Source: Vitis vinifera
Taxonomy: Eukaryota; Streptophyta; Magnoliopsida; Vitales; Vitaceae
Assembly (NCBI RefSeq): GCF_030704535.1
Contig: NC_081818.1
Coordinates: forward strand, 26,079,001-26,143,000
Length of the DNA stretch: 64,000 nucleotides
Reading direction: 5' to 3'
Positions 47,981-59,229 of the stretch are shown piece by piece; the first letter of the stretch is position 1, and every line of letters begins with the position of its first letter. Position numbers and translations under genes: made by a program. A model generated the notes under the pieces. That model was not told the origin of the DNA. It did not search any database and saw only the letters and a program-made list of their open reading frames with translations.

Positions 47981-49055
47981 TGCCATAGACATGGACAACA
48001 ACAATTTATCTGGTGAGCTGCCAAGTTCTATGGGTTCTCTAAGATTCCTTGGATTCCTGATGATAAGCAACAATCATCTTTCTGGCCAACTTCCTTCAGC
48101 TTTGCAGAATTGCTCAGGTATTCATACTCTTGATCTTGGAGGCAACAGATTTTCAGGAAATGTTCCAGCATGGATAGGAGAAAGGATGCCTAACTTGCTT
48201 ATTCTACGCTTACGATCAAATTTGTTCCATGGGAGTTTTCCATCACAATTGTGCACTCTTTCTGCACTCCACATACTGGATCTTGGAGAAAATAATCTAT
48301 TGGGTTTCATTCCCTCTTGTGTGGGGAATTTGAGTGGCATGGCCTCTGAAATCGACTCTCAACGATATGAGGGCGAGTTGATGGTATTGAGGAAAGGAAG
48401 AGAAGACTTGTACAATAGTATTCTTTATCTGGTTAATAGTATGGACTTGTCACACAACAACCTATCTGGAGAGGTGCCTGAAGGAGTAACCAATCTTACA
48501 AGACTTGGCACCTTGAACTTGTCCGTAAACCATTTGACAGGAAAAATACCAGACAATATTGGGAGCTTACAGGGGTTAGAAACACTTGACCTCTCAAGGA
48601 ACCAGCTTTCAGGCGTAATCCCCTCAGGTATGGCTTCTTTGACTTCCTTGAATCACTTGAACCTGTCGTATAACAACCTGTCAGGTAGAATTCCAACAGG
48701 CAACCAGTTGCAAACCTTGGACGATCCATCCATATATGAGAATAACCCTGCACTCTGTGGACCTCCAACAACAGCCAAGTGCCCTGGTGATGAAGAGCCG
48801 CCTAAACCACGCAGTGGGGACAACGAAGAGGCTGAGAATGAGAACCGAGATGGCTTTGAAATTAAGTGGTTCTACGTGAGCATGGGGCCAGGGTTTGCGG
48901 TGGGATTTTGGGGAGTTTGTGGCACCTTAATAGTAAAAAATTCGTGGAGGCATGCTTATTTTAGGCTTGTGTATGATGTGAAAGAATGGCTGCTCATGGT
49001 TATCTCACTGAATGTAGCTCGTCTGCGGAGGAAACTGAATCTGGGTAGTGTTTGA
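47981..49055 (+). pseudogene. Interrupted RLP, 3' block (last LRRs, membrane span, tail)
   Basis: The frame resumes as AIDMDNNNLSGELPSSMGS and ends VARLRRKLNLGSV. It holds about eight LRRs with the island between them, cap, acidic hinge, one membrane span and a tail of about 40 residues. A poly(A) signal AATAAA is at 49134-49139. Without its own promoter and signal peptide it would not be made as a receptor; antisense or LTR-driven transcripts are possible. Confidence 0.93.
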
Positions 49056-49133
49056 ATAACTTTCAGCAGTTTCTTGAAAGAAATGGAGGCTCGTATGCAA
49101 TGGTGTTTGGCTTCGTTTACATTCTTGTAATAT

Positions 49134-49139
49134 AATAAA
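49134..49139 (+). terminator. Poly(A) signal of the interrupted RLP gene
   Basis: AATAAA about 80 nt after the stop codon. 49140-49690 downstream is A/T-rich with nothing else seen. Confidence 0.5.
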
Positions 49140-50399
49140 GTATTGAATCCAAGCTTTTCCAATATCCATCTGTGTCTGGTTTTCTTCTTCTATCTTCTAG
49201 TAAACACCTTTAATTATTAGACACCGTCTAGGGACACTGCCAAGAGATAGAAAACAAAGAATAAAAATTTAGGACCCGGTGGTTTTTAAAATTTATTTTC
49301 AAAATAAAGAACAAAAAATAATTTTAAATTTTTTTTTATAAAGATAAGAGTGTTTGGCAAGATTTTTTTTAAAAAAAAAAAGTGTAAAAAAAATAAAAAG
49401 TTTATTTGGATGAAAGAATTTATATTGTTTTTAAAAACAATATCTTAAAAAGTGTTAATTTTTTTTTACTTTTTGTTGAAAATAATTTGTTTTTAGACTA
49501 TAAGTTTTTTTTTTTTTCACATTTAGTTTTTTATTTTTTATTTTTACTTTTTTATGACTTATTATAAATTTTTAACTAAATAGAAAAAGTCAAAATATTT
49601 TACTATTTCTAAATAAAAAAAAGTAACATATTGTTTTTTATTTACTTTTTAATACTTAATAGAAATAAAATATTACAAAAATGAATAATCTAATTGTGGA
49701 CCCATTTTGTGGACCTCGCATTTCGGCTCATGCACTTCCACTCGATGACGAGCTCGATTTTTATTTGAAAAATGATTTTATTATTTGAAAAATGATTTGG
49801 AGTTGCCACTTATTTTTGTTTTGTTTTTAAAGGGTAAACAAAATAAGAAATAAAACTCTAAGTGTGACTCCTTATTTGAAAAAGGTGGTCTGTGAAAAAC
49901 CGTGTCGGGCTCGAGGGTCAGGTTACTTGCTGGGAAGGTACGGTAAAGACCGTAAAACCCCTCTAAGACCCTAGAAACGGGTCTCTACTAATAAAATGAA
50001 GCAATCATGACAATTGATTAATCGAGCATGGATACCAAATGAATGTCAATTAAAACATAATAATTGAAAGAACAAGAGGGGCAAATAGTGTACCTGAGCG
50101 ATGAACTGATTTGCTTCATGGAAAACAAAGGTTAGTAAACAAACACAGAATAATCGCACACATGTATTAGAGTGGAATAAATCAATCATGTATAGCAATC
50201 AATCAACCAATCAATGAGGAAATTCCATATGTTGGGCCCCTACCAAAGCCAGATTTATTTTAGCATGAATTGGTCTCACAAATTCCATTGTTTTAGAATT
50301 ATGAGAAAAAAAAACATTCTTGCTTATTAAAATCAAGAGAGATAGAAGATTATTTGAAAACCAGAGTGGAATTAAAATTGTTCGAAAGAAAATTGGATT

Positions 50400-51055
50400 T
50401 GTGAAATTTATTTGAAAAATTAGAGTCTCGAAGAATACTTAAAAATCGAAGTTTTGAAAATTAAATTTAAGAATTGGAATTTTGGATATTAAATTTAAAA
50501 GAAATTAGAATTTTGGAAAATAAATTTGAAAGAAATGAAATTTTGGAAATTAAATTGAAGAATTTAAATTTTGGAAATTAAATTTGAAGGAAATCAGAAT
50601 TCCGGAAATTAAATTTGAAAGAAATTGGAGTTTTAAAAACTAAATTTAGGAAACGGAATTTTGGAAATTAAATTTTAGAATTGGAATTTTGGAAATTAAA
50701 ATTAAGAATTTGAATTTTGGAAATTAAATTTGAAAGAAATTGGAGTTTTAAAAATTAAATTTAGGAAATGGAATTTTGGAAATTAAATTTGAAAGAAATT
50801 GGAATTTTAGAAATTGGAGTTTTAAAAATTAAATTTAGGAAATGGAATTTTGGAAATTAAATTTGAAAGAAATTGGAATTTTAGAAATTGGAGTTTTAAA
50901 AATTAAATTTAGGAAATGGAATTTTGGAAATTAAATTTAAAGAAATGGGAGTTTTGGAAAATTATTTGAAGACTAAAGTTTTGAAAATTAAATTTAAAAA
51001 TTGGAATTTTGAAGAATTATTTGAAAATTAAAGTTTTAAAAATTAAATTTTGGCA
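50400..51055. repeat. Degenerate tandem array in element A
   Basis: The words GGAATTTTGGAAATTAAATT and GAAAGAAATTGGA/GAAATGGAATTTTG recur more than a dozen times with variable spacing. An (AAT)n run is at about 51077-51098. Confidence 0.8.
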
Positions 51056-51104
51056 TCAAAAGATGAAGAAAATAAAATAATAATAATAATAATAATAAAA
51101 TGAG

Positions 51105-51535
51105 ATATGGCTTTTGGGTTAGTGAAAATCGGGCCTTTCTTCATGCGTCCAAGGTAAGTTTGAGAGTGTGAACACTCTTTTGCCAAAAGCAATGACATGC
51201 AATCCTTGGAATTTTATTTATATGTCAACATCAACTTTAACACAGAACACAAAGTCAAAAAAGTGCATAGGTAACTTTGAAGAAAGCTAACATTTTGTAT
51301 GGAGGCTTACTGTACTCTTCAATATTTAATAACATGAAATCATCATGTTGTGCAACCTCCTTTATGAGCTCTGCCACCTTTGCTTTATTGTTGGCAATAC
51401 CAATAACAAACATGAATGCCGAACCAGTAGCATCTTCTAGGCGTTGTAGTCTTTGCTGATCCACGGGCGTCCACGACTTCCTCAGCGACCGCCGCTGCCC
51501 CACAAACCCCATCACCTTATACCTTTCTACAACTC
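51105..51535 (-). pseudogene. Fragment of a GT31 beta-1,3-galactosyltransferase gene
   Basis: The minus strand reads [76 protein letters not shown]. After the track end come DFVFCVKVDVDI and a stop, then a decayed tail. This is the middle of plant GT31 family enzymes, Golgi glycosyltransferases that add galactose to protein-linked glycans. The metal-binding region, usually KADDDI, here reads KVDVDI, and about ten residues are missing after MGFVG. It has no start, membrane anchor or C-terminus. It lies wholly inside element A and on the element's sense strand. Confidence 0.75.
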
Positions 51536-52601
51536 ATGCGTTTGGGTAAGAACCGAAAACAGAGGAAGATTATAGCAAGGAAACATTTCCAGAAACAGAG
51601 TATAACGTAATAAACAACACAAGACATCAATGGAAACTTCATTGCATAGATTATCAGTGAACTTGCTGATCGGGTGGGGGAGATTAAATCAAACATGAAT
51701 GGAAAATGATTCTTGAGCATTTCACAACAAAGTTAAAACAAGTTGAGGTTACTTTTCAGCAAGAAAAAAATAAATAAATAAAAAATAGCAAGTAAACGTG
51801 AGGATAATAATGACAGACAAAGCAATGTTAACAAATCCAAAGTCATCTTTAGGACTGACCAAAAGACCAAATGTGTGGCTCAATATCCACACCAAAACTG
51901 AGCATAAAATATTGCATAAAAAAAATCAATAGAATAAAGAGCAGACGAGAAAAACAGAGACATGAAATCAAGATTAATATTTACCTTATGTTCCTCCTCT
52001 TCCTTTTGCTCTGTTTTTCCTCTCTTTCAGTTCCCTTCCAAAACCAATTTTTCTACAACTCCCTCTTTCCTCAATACCTTTTCCCAACTCCTACCTCACA
52101 CTCCTCTATCCCAAAAAAAAAAAACCCTCTCCCCCTCAAAATGAAAACGCCTCTGCCAGCCTTTACCTGCTCTCTATTTATCCCCTCTTGCAAGTCTTCA
52201 CCTGTTCCAACCATCAGCCCGTCTCTCTCCTCAACCACCACCATGGCAAGGTGGTGGTGTCTATGGCCACACGTCCCAGCATGCTCGGCTCCTCCAGAAA
52301 CCAGTCCCCACTCTTCCAAAATTGCTGTCAGCTCTCCCGAGATTGTGGCACCTGGTAAAAAAAAACTGCATGGAAGAAAAGCCCTAAATGGGGGTCTACA
52401 CTAATACTTAACACTATTAATCACTATTTAGTTTTAATTTTTATTTAGAATTAAGTAAAAGTAAATAAATACCACCTTATTTTTATTTTATAAAAATTTT
52501 ATAAATTTAATTTATAATAATATGAAATCAAATTCAAGTTAAGTATTATTAAAAAATAAAAATTATGTAGAAGAGATAATTTTCTGTAGAAGAAAAACAA
52601 T

Positions 52602-55498
52602 TGTAGACCCCAAAATTTGTCCCGATTTTATTTTTACATTAACTTTGAGCCTAATTTTGTCTTTAGATTTTAAATTCCACTTATATGTGTTTTTTGGCCG
52701 CCCACTCACCATTTAATAACTTCTATTATTTTTTATATTATTTTATTTTATTTTATTACTATTACTTTTATTTTATTATTATTATTAGTATTATTATTAA
52801 TATTATTATTATATTCTTTTCTTTTTCTTTTTTTTCTCTTCTCTCTCCTCTCTCTTCCTACCCCCAACCACCCCACCCACTGCTTCTCTCTTCTTCCATA
52901 ACCATCACCACCTGCCACCATCTCATCTCTCTTTTTTATTTTTTATTTTTTATTTTTATTTTTATTTTTTATTTTCTTCTCCTTTTCCCTCATTTCCTTC
53001 CCCAATTTTTTTTATATACTCTCTCTCTTCCCCCAATTCCCAAGGGAGGCTCCCATTTTTTCCCTCTCAATCTCTCCATCTTCTTCCTCCTCCCCTTACT
53101 CCCACGCGCCCCCCTCCCCATATTTTAACTTCCCCACACGGCAATAGCTCCCCCCTAATTCATCTTTTTTTAACTACTTTCCCTTCCCAAAACACCCACA
53201 CGGCTGGTTCCCCCATCCTCTCTCTTCCTTTTTTTCTCTTTTTCTTTCTCCCTACTCTCACACGCCGACCCCTAGTTTTTTCCTTCTCCATTTTTTTTCT
53301 CCATCTTCTTCCTCCTTCGACTCACACACACGACCAACCCCCATTCCTTTTCCATTTTCTTTTCTCCCATTTTCTTCCTCCCATTTTTTGATTTATCTTC
53401 CTTTTATTTTATTTTATTTTATTTTATTCCTATCAACCTTGTCGCCAGTAGGATCGTCGGTCAGTCGCCGCTGGTGAGTCACTACCGCCCGACGACCCCT
53501 TCTCATTTATCTCATTCCCTAACTTTCCCATCACACCCGTTTCATTATTATTTTATTATTACTATTTCTTTATTATTCTTAATTTGATTTTAATAGTAAT
53601 TGTTGTTGGAATTGAGTTTGTGTATTTATGTTTGTTTGTAGGTCTTATGTTTGGACTTTGTTAATTAATATGAAATTTAGATTAATTTATTATTGATGGA
53701 TTAATTTGAGATTTGTTAATTTGGTTTTCTAGTATATATTACATTTAGTGATTAATTTGGGATATTTGGATTATATCAATTGCATATTGTTTATTTGGAC
53801 TTGAGCCTATTGTTAATTTTTTATTTGTTTGGACTTATTGGATTGGGCTTAAAATATTATTTCCCTTGACCATGTATATTTTTTATATGGGCTTGTTAAT
53901 TGATGTGAATTTTGGGGCCCATAATGTGAGTAGGATTTGTGGGATTATCTGAATATTTGAAATGGGTTTGGCCAATTTGAATTATTTAATTTGGACATGG
54001 GACAATTGTGGTATATATTAAATTAGACTTAGATTATGGAATATTAAATTTAGGCATAATGAGATTTATTTTAATTTATCATGTTTTGAGTTTGATTAAT
54101 TGAGCTTATATTTTGACTATTAATTTGGGAATTTTAGATTAAGGTCTACGATATGTGAAATATTTTTGTTGAATTATATTTGTTTAATTGGTGAAATTTT
54201 TTAATACGAATTTATGACACGTGGAGCTTGTTGTAAGTTTTATAAATATTTGTTTGTATATATTTATTGAGTGTGTACAAAATTGAACATCGAACAAACT
54301 AGAAATTTTGTTTAAATGAGAGGAAGAAGTCAATAAATGTGTTTTGATAAAACAACAATTTTAAAATATTATTTGTAATAAAAGAAAAAAAAATTATTTA
54401 TAAAAATTCATTTAGAAAAATTCAAAAAAAATTGTTTTTAATAGAATTCGAAAAATTGTTTTTAATAACATTGTCCAAAAATTTCTTTGTTTAATAAAAA
54501 TTATCTAAAAATTGTTTTGTAAATAAAGTTGTCCCAAAAATTAATTTTTAATAAAATTGTCCAAAAATATTTTTTTAAAATGAATTCTTTTTCCTTAATT
54601 AAAATGGGATTAAAAGTGTTTTTTAGAAATAGAGGATTTAAATCTTTGTTTTTCTTTTTAATTAAAATTTCTTTTGCAAATAAAGTTATGTCGTTTTAAA
54701 TCATTTTTAAAAATCACTTTTTTTTTTAAATGAAAATGAATCAAAATACTTTTGTAAATAAAATTGTAAAAATTCATTATTTTCTATAAAAAAAAAAGCA
54801 CGTAAAATAATTTTTGTTGCCAAATTAAAATTTTGTAATAAATTTTTTTTGATACAATAAGTACAAATAACTTTTTTTTGAAAATTAAATACAAATGAAA
54901 TTGAATCAAATCATTAATTGAAAATAAATTGAAACTTCTTTTTTGTAAATAAATAAATTAAAATCATTAATTCAAAATCATTCTTTATAAAATCCTTTAA
55001 AATTTCTTGAAAACTATTTTTTTAATATTTTTTTTAGTTCAATAAATCATTTTCCATAATTCCTCGTCATTTATTTTGTATATTCTAGTAATTAAATTTC
55101 ATCATTATTTTTGTGTATATTAATTTCCATTATGACTTGTACACTGATTTTTTTTTTTTTGTATCCATAATTAATTAATTAATTGTCACTATTTCTTCAA
55201 TTCATTTAGTAGAGATCGTAAGTATACGGGTTTAGAGGGGTGCTACGGCTCACCACCGTACCTTCCCAATAAGTAACCTAACCCCGGACCCAAACTCGGT
55301 TTTTTACAGACCTGTTTTTTTTTTCTTCAGGAGTCACACTTAGGGTTTTTCTTTCTTATTTTGTTTTTTCCTTAAAAAATAAAACAAAAAGAAGTGGCGA
55401 CTCCAAGTCTTTTCAAAAAATCAAATTTTCGCCAAATAAATAAAAAAGTCAATTTCGCCATCGAGTGGGAATACATCGAGCAAAATACAGGGTCCACA
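52602..55498 (+). mobile_element. TG...CA element B, probable solo LTR, target duplication ACAAT
   Basis: TGTAGACCCC at the left and GGGTCCACA at the right bound 2,897 bp flanked by ACAAT (52597-52601 and 55499-55503). It shares its termini and the last ~300 bp (CACCGTACCTTCCCAATAAG; AGTGGCGACTCCAAGTC) with element A in opposite orientation. It has a T/A-rich start, a C/T-rich leader-like tract (52840-53410) with TTTATATACTCTCTC near 53010, and an A/T-rich second half. No coding domain is seen. 52406-52596 between A and B is A/T-rich DNA. Confidence 0.75.
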
Positions 55499-55503
55499 AC
55501 AAT

Positions 55504-56195
55504 AAAGTTGTTTTAAACTCATTTTTATTCATAAATACTTATATTAATGAGTTTATTATTTAAGTTTTAAATTATTTTTAAAAATTAATAGACTTATTAA
55601 TTAATTAATACAATGCATTAAGTGTGTAAAAACTTATTAGTTTTAAAAACTTGTGAAAAAACTTTTATTTGTTTTTTAAAAGTTGTTCTCTATTTCACTT
55701 TGTTTTTAAAAGTTAGAAATAGAAAACAATAATCAAAAGGTATTATGAATTTGTAAAAATTGTTTTCTATTTTAAAAACTAAAAAATTGTTTTCTATTTT
55801 AAAAACAAAATATTGTTTTTAAAAATCATTTCCTTCATTTTGCTTGTGTGTTCTGATCACATTTGTAACACAACTCTGCATGACATTTGTCTTTTGGCAT
55901 TCCAGACTTGTTATCCAACCCTTTTTCACCTATATACGAAGATGAAAAATAAATGGTCCAATTACTAGTCAAAGAGGTCATGATAATCAAATTAAAATTA
56001 TTTCAGGTAATTATTTAACAATTGACTAGCGACAAAAATTTGTATTTCAAGCAATTATTTGACGATACTATTTTGCTATTTGAATCAATAGATTCAACAG
56101 CCAAGGTTCCAATATGTGAAATCATGCTCTGTCAGCGACTTAATCATCTTCCAGTGAACGTCCAACGGGCAAGCTTTGGGGAAATTGCATTTCTT
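55504..56195. other. Upstream region of the RLP gene at 56248
   Basis: A/T-rich, no gene or known repeat seen. The short frame 56022-56216 spans the TATA box and is not a credible gene. Confidence 0.5.
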
Positions 56196-56197
56196 CT

Positions 56198-56207
56198 TAT
56201 ATATATA
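56198..56207 (+). promoter_or_regulatory. TATA box of the RLP gene at 56248
   Basis: TTATATATAT lies about 45 nt upstream of the ATG. Confidence 0.5.
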
Positions 56208-56247
56208 GAGCTTTAGGGTATACTACTTCAGCAACTCGCAGACAAAC

Positions 56248-59229
56248 ATGGCTACTACCAATGCCTCACTTCAACTTCTTTTTCTTGTCATTATGTCCTC
56301 GGGGTTTCTTTTCCCTGAAATCCTTAAACCAGGCTGCTGCCATGGTGATCACCACAGGGCAGCCTCCTTTGAAACTGAGAGGGTAGCTCTTCTCAAGTTC
56401 AAACAAGGCCTTACAGATCCTTCTCATCGACTCTCATCTTGGGTAGGGGAAGACTGCTGCAAATGGAGAGGCGTCGTCTGCAACAACAGGAGTGGACATG
56501 TCAACAAACTCAATCTGCGTAGTCTTGATGATGACGGAACACATGGCAAGTTGGGCGGTGAGATCAGTCATTCTTTGCTTGATTTGAAATATTTGAATCA
56601 CTTAGACCTCAGCATGAATAATTTTGAAGGGACTCGAATCCCCAAGTTCATTGGTTCACTGGAAAAGTTGAGATATCTCAATCTCTCCGGTGCCTCCTTC
56701 AGTGGACCGATTCCTCCACAACTTGGAAATCTTTCCAGGTTGATCTACCTTGACCTCAAGGAATACTTCGATTTCAATACATACCCTGATGAGTCAAGCC
56801 AGAATGATCTTCAGTGGATATCGGGTCTTTCTTCTTTAAGACACCTTAATTTAGAAGGAGTCAATCTAAGTAGAACTTCTGCTTATTGGCTTCATGCTGT
56901 TAGCAAGCTTCCTCTTTCCGAGTTGCATCTACCTAGTTGTGGACTTTCTGTCCTCCCTCGTTCTCTCCCATCTTCCAATCTTACATCCCTTTCAATGCTT
57001 GTTCTCTCCAACAATGGATTCAACACCACAATACCCCACTGGATATTCCAGCTGAGGAATCTTGTGTACCTTGATCTCAGCTTTAACAATCTTCGAGGCT
57101 CAATTTTAGATGCATTTGCAAACAGGACTTCTCTTGAAAGTTTAAGAAAGATGGGTAGCCTCTGCAACTTGAAAACACTGATCCTTTCTGAGAACGATTT
57201 GAATGGGGAAATAACTGAAATGATAGATGTTTTATCTGGGTGCAACAACTGTAGTTTAGAGAACCTGAATCTGGGATTGAATGAACTGGGTGGTTTTCTT
57301 CCTTATTCACTAGGAAACCTGTCCAACTTGCAGTCTGTTCTGCTTTGGGACAACTCGTTTGTAGGCTCAATTCCGAATTCAATAGGAAACTTGTCGAATT
57401 TGGAAGAGCTGTACCTCTCTAATAATCAAATGAGTGGGACCATTCCAGAAACACTTGGACAACTTAATAAGTTGGTTGCGTTAGATATCTCTGAGAATCC
57501 ATGGGAAGGTGTTCTAACAGAAGCCCATTTGTCAAATCTCACAAACTTAAAGGAGTTGTCCATCGCTAAATTTTCGTTACTTCCAGACCTAACATTGGTT
57601 ATCAATATCAGTTCTGAGTGGATCCCCCCTTTTAAGCTCCAATACCTTAAGCTGAGATCATGCCAAGTGGGTCCTAAATTTCCAGTTTGGCTCAGAAACC
57701 AAAATGAGCTTAACACTCTCATACTCAGGAATGCTCGAATTTCAGACACCATACCAGAGTGGTTTTGGAAGTTAGACTTGGAATTGGATCAACTGGACTT
57801 GGGCTATAATCAATTAAGTGGCAGAACTCCAAACTCATTAAAGTTCACTCTTCAATCCTCGGTTTGTTTGATGTGGAACCATTTCAATGGTTCTCTGCCC
57901 CTTTGGTCATCAAATGTGAGTAGCCTACTTTTGGGAAATAATTCATTTTCTGGACCAATCCCTCGGGATATCGGGGAAAGAATGCCCATGCTGACAGAGT
58001 TACATCTCTCTCATAACTCTCTAAGTGGAACCCTTCCCGAGTCCATTGGTGAACTGATTGGTTTAGTGACTCTGGATATCTCAAACAATAGTTTGACTGG
58101 AGAAATCCCTGCATTGTGGAATGGTGTTCCCAATTTGGTGTCGCATGTAGACCTGTCAAACAACAACTTATCTGGTGAGCTGCCAACTTCTGTGGGTGCT
58201 CTGTCCTACCTTATCTTTTTAATGCTCAGCAACAATCATCTTTCTGGGGAACTTCCTTCTGCCTTACAGAATTGCACAAACATCCGTACTCTTGATCTTG
58301 GAGGCAACAGATTTTCAGGAAATATTCCAGCATGGATTGGACAAACAATGCCAAGTCTTTGGATTCTACGACTACGATCAAATTTGTTTGATGGGAGCAT
58401 TCCGTTACAACTTTGCACTCTTTCCTCTCTTCACATATTGGATCTTGCACAAAATAATCTGTCAGGATCTATTCCCTCTTGCGTTGGGAATTTGAGTGCT
58501 ATGGCGTCCGAAATTGAAACATTCAGATATGAGGCCGAGTTGACAGTGTTGACGAAAGGAAGGGAAGATTCATATAGAAACATTCTCTATCTTGTGAATA
58601 GCATAGACCTGTCCAACAATGGCCTATCTGGAGATGTGCCTGGAGGGCTAACAAATCTTTCAAGATTAGGCACCTTGAACTTGTCTATGAACCATTTGAC
58701 AGGAAAAATACCAGACAACATTGGGGACTTACAATTGTTGGAAACTCTAGACCTCTCAAGAAATCAGCTTTCCGGTCCAATTCCACCAGGTATGGTTTCT
58801 TTGACTCTCATGAATCACTTGAACCTGTCGTATAACAACCTGTCAGGTAGAATTCCATCAGGCAACCAGCTGCAAACCCTGGATGATCCATCAATATACA
58901 GGGACAACCCTGCACTATGTGGGCGTCCAATAACTGCTAAGTGTCCTGGTGATGATAATGGAACCCCCAATCCTCCCAGTGGAGATGATGAAGATGACAA
59001 CGAAGATGGAGCTGAGGCTGAAATGAAGTGGTTCTACATGAGCATGGGAACAGGATTTGTGGTGGGGTTTTGGGGAGTTTGTGGCACCTTAGTAATAAAG
59101 CAGTCATGGAGGCATGCCTATTTTAGGCTTGTGTATGACATCAAAGAGTGGCTGCTTCTAGTCATTCAGCTGAATGTAGGCCGTCTCCAAAGGAAACTGA
59201 ATTTGGGAAGAAGCCAGCATCATACTTGA
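56248..59229 (+). CDS. EIX-type LRR receptor-like protein, intact
   Basis: A single-exon gene for 993 residues. Signal peptide at 1-29 (MATTNASLQLLFLVIMSSGF); N-terminal cap with ETERVALLKFKQ and DCCKWRGVVC (Cys70, 71 and 78); about 28-30 LRRs; non-LRR island near 750-790 (ELTVLTKGREDSYRNILYLV); C-terminal cap (ALCGRPITAKCPG); acidic hinge (GDDEDDNEDGAEAE, about 912-925); membrane span at about 927-949 (WFYMSMGTGFVVGFWG); and a tail of about 40 residues with YFRL, a Tyr-x-x-hydrophobic motif, and no kinase. It is closest in the window to the interrupted gene at 35762. The cap position that is cysteine in the other three copies (CVDTEK, CTEIER, CLEVEK) is serine here (Ser40, SFETER). Known relatives signal from the plasma membrane through partner kinases; the ligand here is unknown. 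Confidence 0.94.
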   Translation: MATTNASLQLLFLVIMSSGFLFPEILKPGCCHGDHHRAASFETERVALLKFKQGLTDPSHRLSSWVGEDCCKWRGVVCNNRSGHVNKLNLRSLDDDGTHGKLGGEISHSLLDLKYLNHLDLSMNNFEGTRIPKFIGSLEKLRYLNLSGASFSGPIPPQLGNLSRLIYLDLKEYFDFNTYPDESSQNDLQWISGLSSLRHLNLEGVNLSRTSAYWLHAVSKLPLSELHLPSCGLSVLPRSLPSSNLTSLSMLVLSNNGFNTTIPHWIFQLRNLVYLDLSFNNLRGSILDAFANRTSLESLRKMGSLCNLKTLILSENDLNGEITEMIDVLSGCNNCSLENLNLGLNELGGFLPYSLGNLSNLQSVLLWDNSFVGSIPNSIGNLSNLEELYLSNNQMSGTIPETLGQLNKLVALDISENPWEGVLTEAHLSNLTNLKELSIAKFSLLPDLTLVINISSEWIPPFKLQYLKLRSCQVGPKFPVWLRNQNELNTLILRNARISDTIPEWFWKLDLELDQLDLGYNQLSGRTPNSLKFTLQSSVCLMWNHFNGSLPLWSSNVSSLLLGNNSFSGPIPRDIGERMPMLTELHLSHNSLSGTLPESIGELIGLVTLDISNNSLTGEIPALWNGVPNLVSHVDLSNNNLSGELPTSVGALSYLIFLMLSNNHLSGELPSALQNCTNIRTLDLGGNRFSGNIPAWIGQTMPSLWILRLRSNLFDGSIPLQLCTLSSLHILDLAQNNLSGSIPSCVGNLSAMASEIETFRYEAELTVLTKGREDSYRNILYLVNSIDLSNNGLSGDVPGGLTNLSRLGTLNLSMNHLTGKIPDNIGDLQLLETLDLSRNQLSGPIPPGMVSLTLMNHLNLSYNNLSGRIPSGNQLQTLDDPSIYRDNPALCGRPITAKCPGDDNGTPNPPSGDDEDDNEDGAEAEMKWFYMSMGTGFVVGFWGVCGTLVIKQSWRHAYFRLVYDIKEWLLLVIQLNVGRLQRKLNLGRSQHHT

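Larger units (their letters stand above)
35762..49055 (+). pseudogene. EIX-type LRR-RLP gene interrupted by a Gypsy element
   Basis: Two open blocks, 35762-37632 and 47981-49055, join in frame at a tyrosine codon once the Gypsy element and one copy of CTCTA are disregarded, giving about 981 codons without any other defect. The first ATG of the frame is 35678, but 35762 (MANNNVFIQLLFLIITSSGF) is chosen by comparison with the other copies. Order: signal peptide, N-terminal cap (CVDTEKVALLKFKQ; DCCKWRGVVC), LRRs, island (LMVLRKGREDLYNSILYLVN), last LRRs, C-terminal cap (ALCGPPTTAKCPG), acidic stretch, membrane span (WFYVSMGPGFAVGFWG), and a tail with YFRL. The insertion removes the island, cap and membrane anchor from any product, so a secreted truncated receptor is the most that could be made. 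Confidence 0.93.
49695..52400 (-). mobile_element. TG...CA element A, probable solo LTR, target duplication CTAAT
   Basis: TGTGGACCC at the left and GGGTCTACA at the right form a 9-bp inverted terminus (one mismatch) around 2,706 bp. CTAAT flanks both sides (49690-49694 and 52401-52405). TG/CA ends with a 5-bp duplication are LTR-type marks, and neither end is repeated inside, hence solo LTR. The terminal 300 bp at 49695-50000 matches the reverse of the end of element B (GGGAAGGTACGGT; AGTTGCCACTT versus AGTCGCCACTT). Inside are a degenerate tandem array (50400-51050), a GT31 gene fragment (51105-51535) and, on the minus strand, GATAAATAGAGAGCA near 52185. If not a solo LTR it could be a non-autonomous element that carries gene pieces. 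Confidence 0.75.

Noticed and set aside
51871..52404. 177-codon plus-strand ORF as a gene
   Set aside because: Pro/Ser-rich low-complexity translation within element A, on its antisense strand, ending at the element's terminus.
52685..53128. 147-codon plus-strand ORF as a membrane protein
   Set aside because: The hydrophobic translation comes from T- and C-rich low-complexity DNA of element B.
49695..55498. One 5.8-kb DNA transposon with terminal inverted repeats
   Set aside because: The outer ends are inverted repeats, but no target duplication matches across 49694/55499. Each half has its own perfect 5-bp duplication, so two elements is the better reading.
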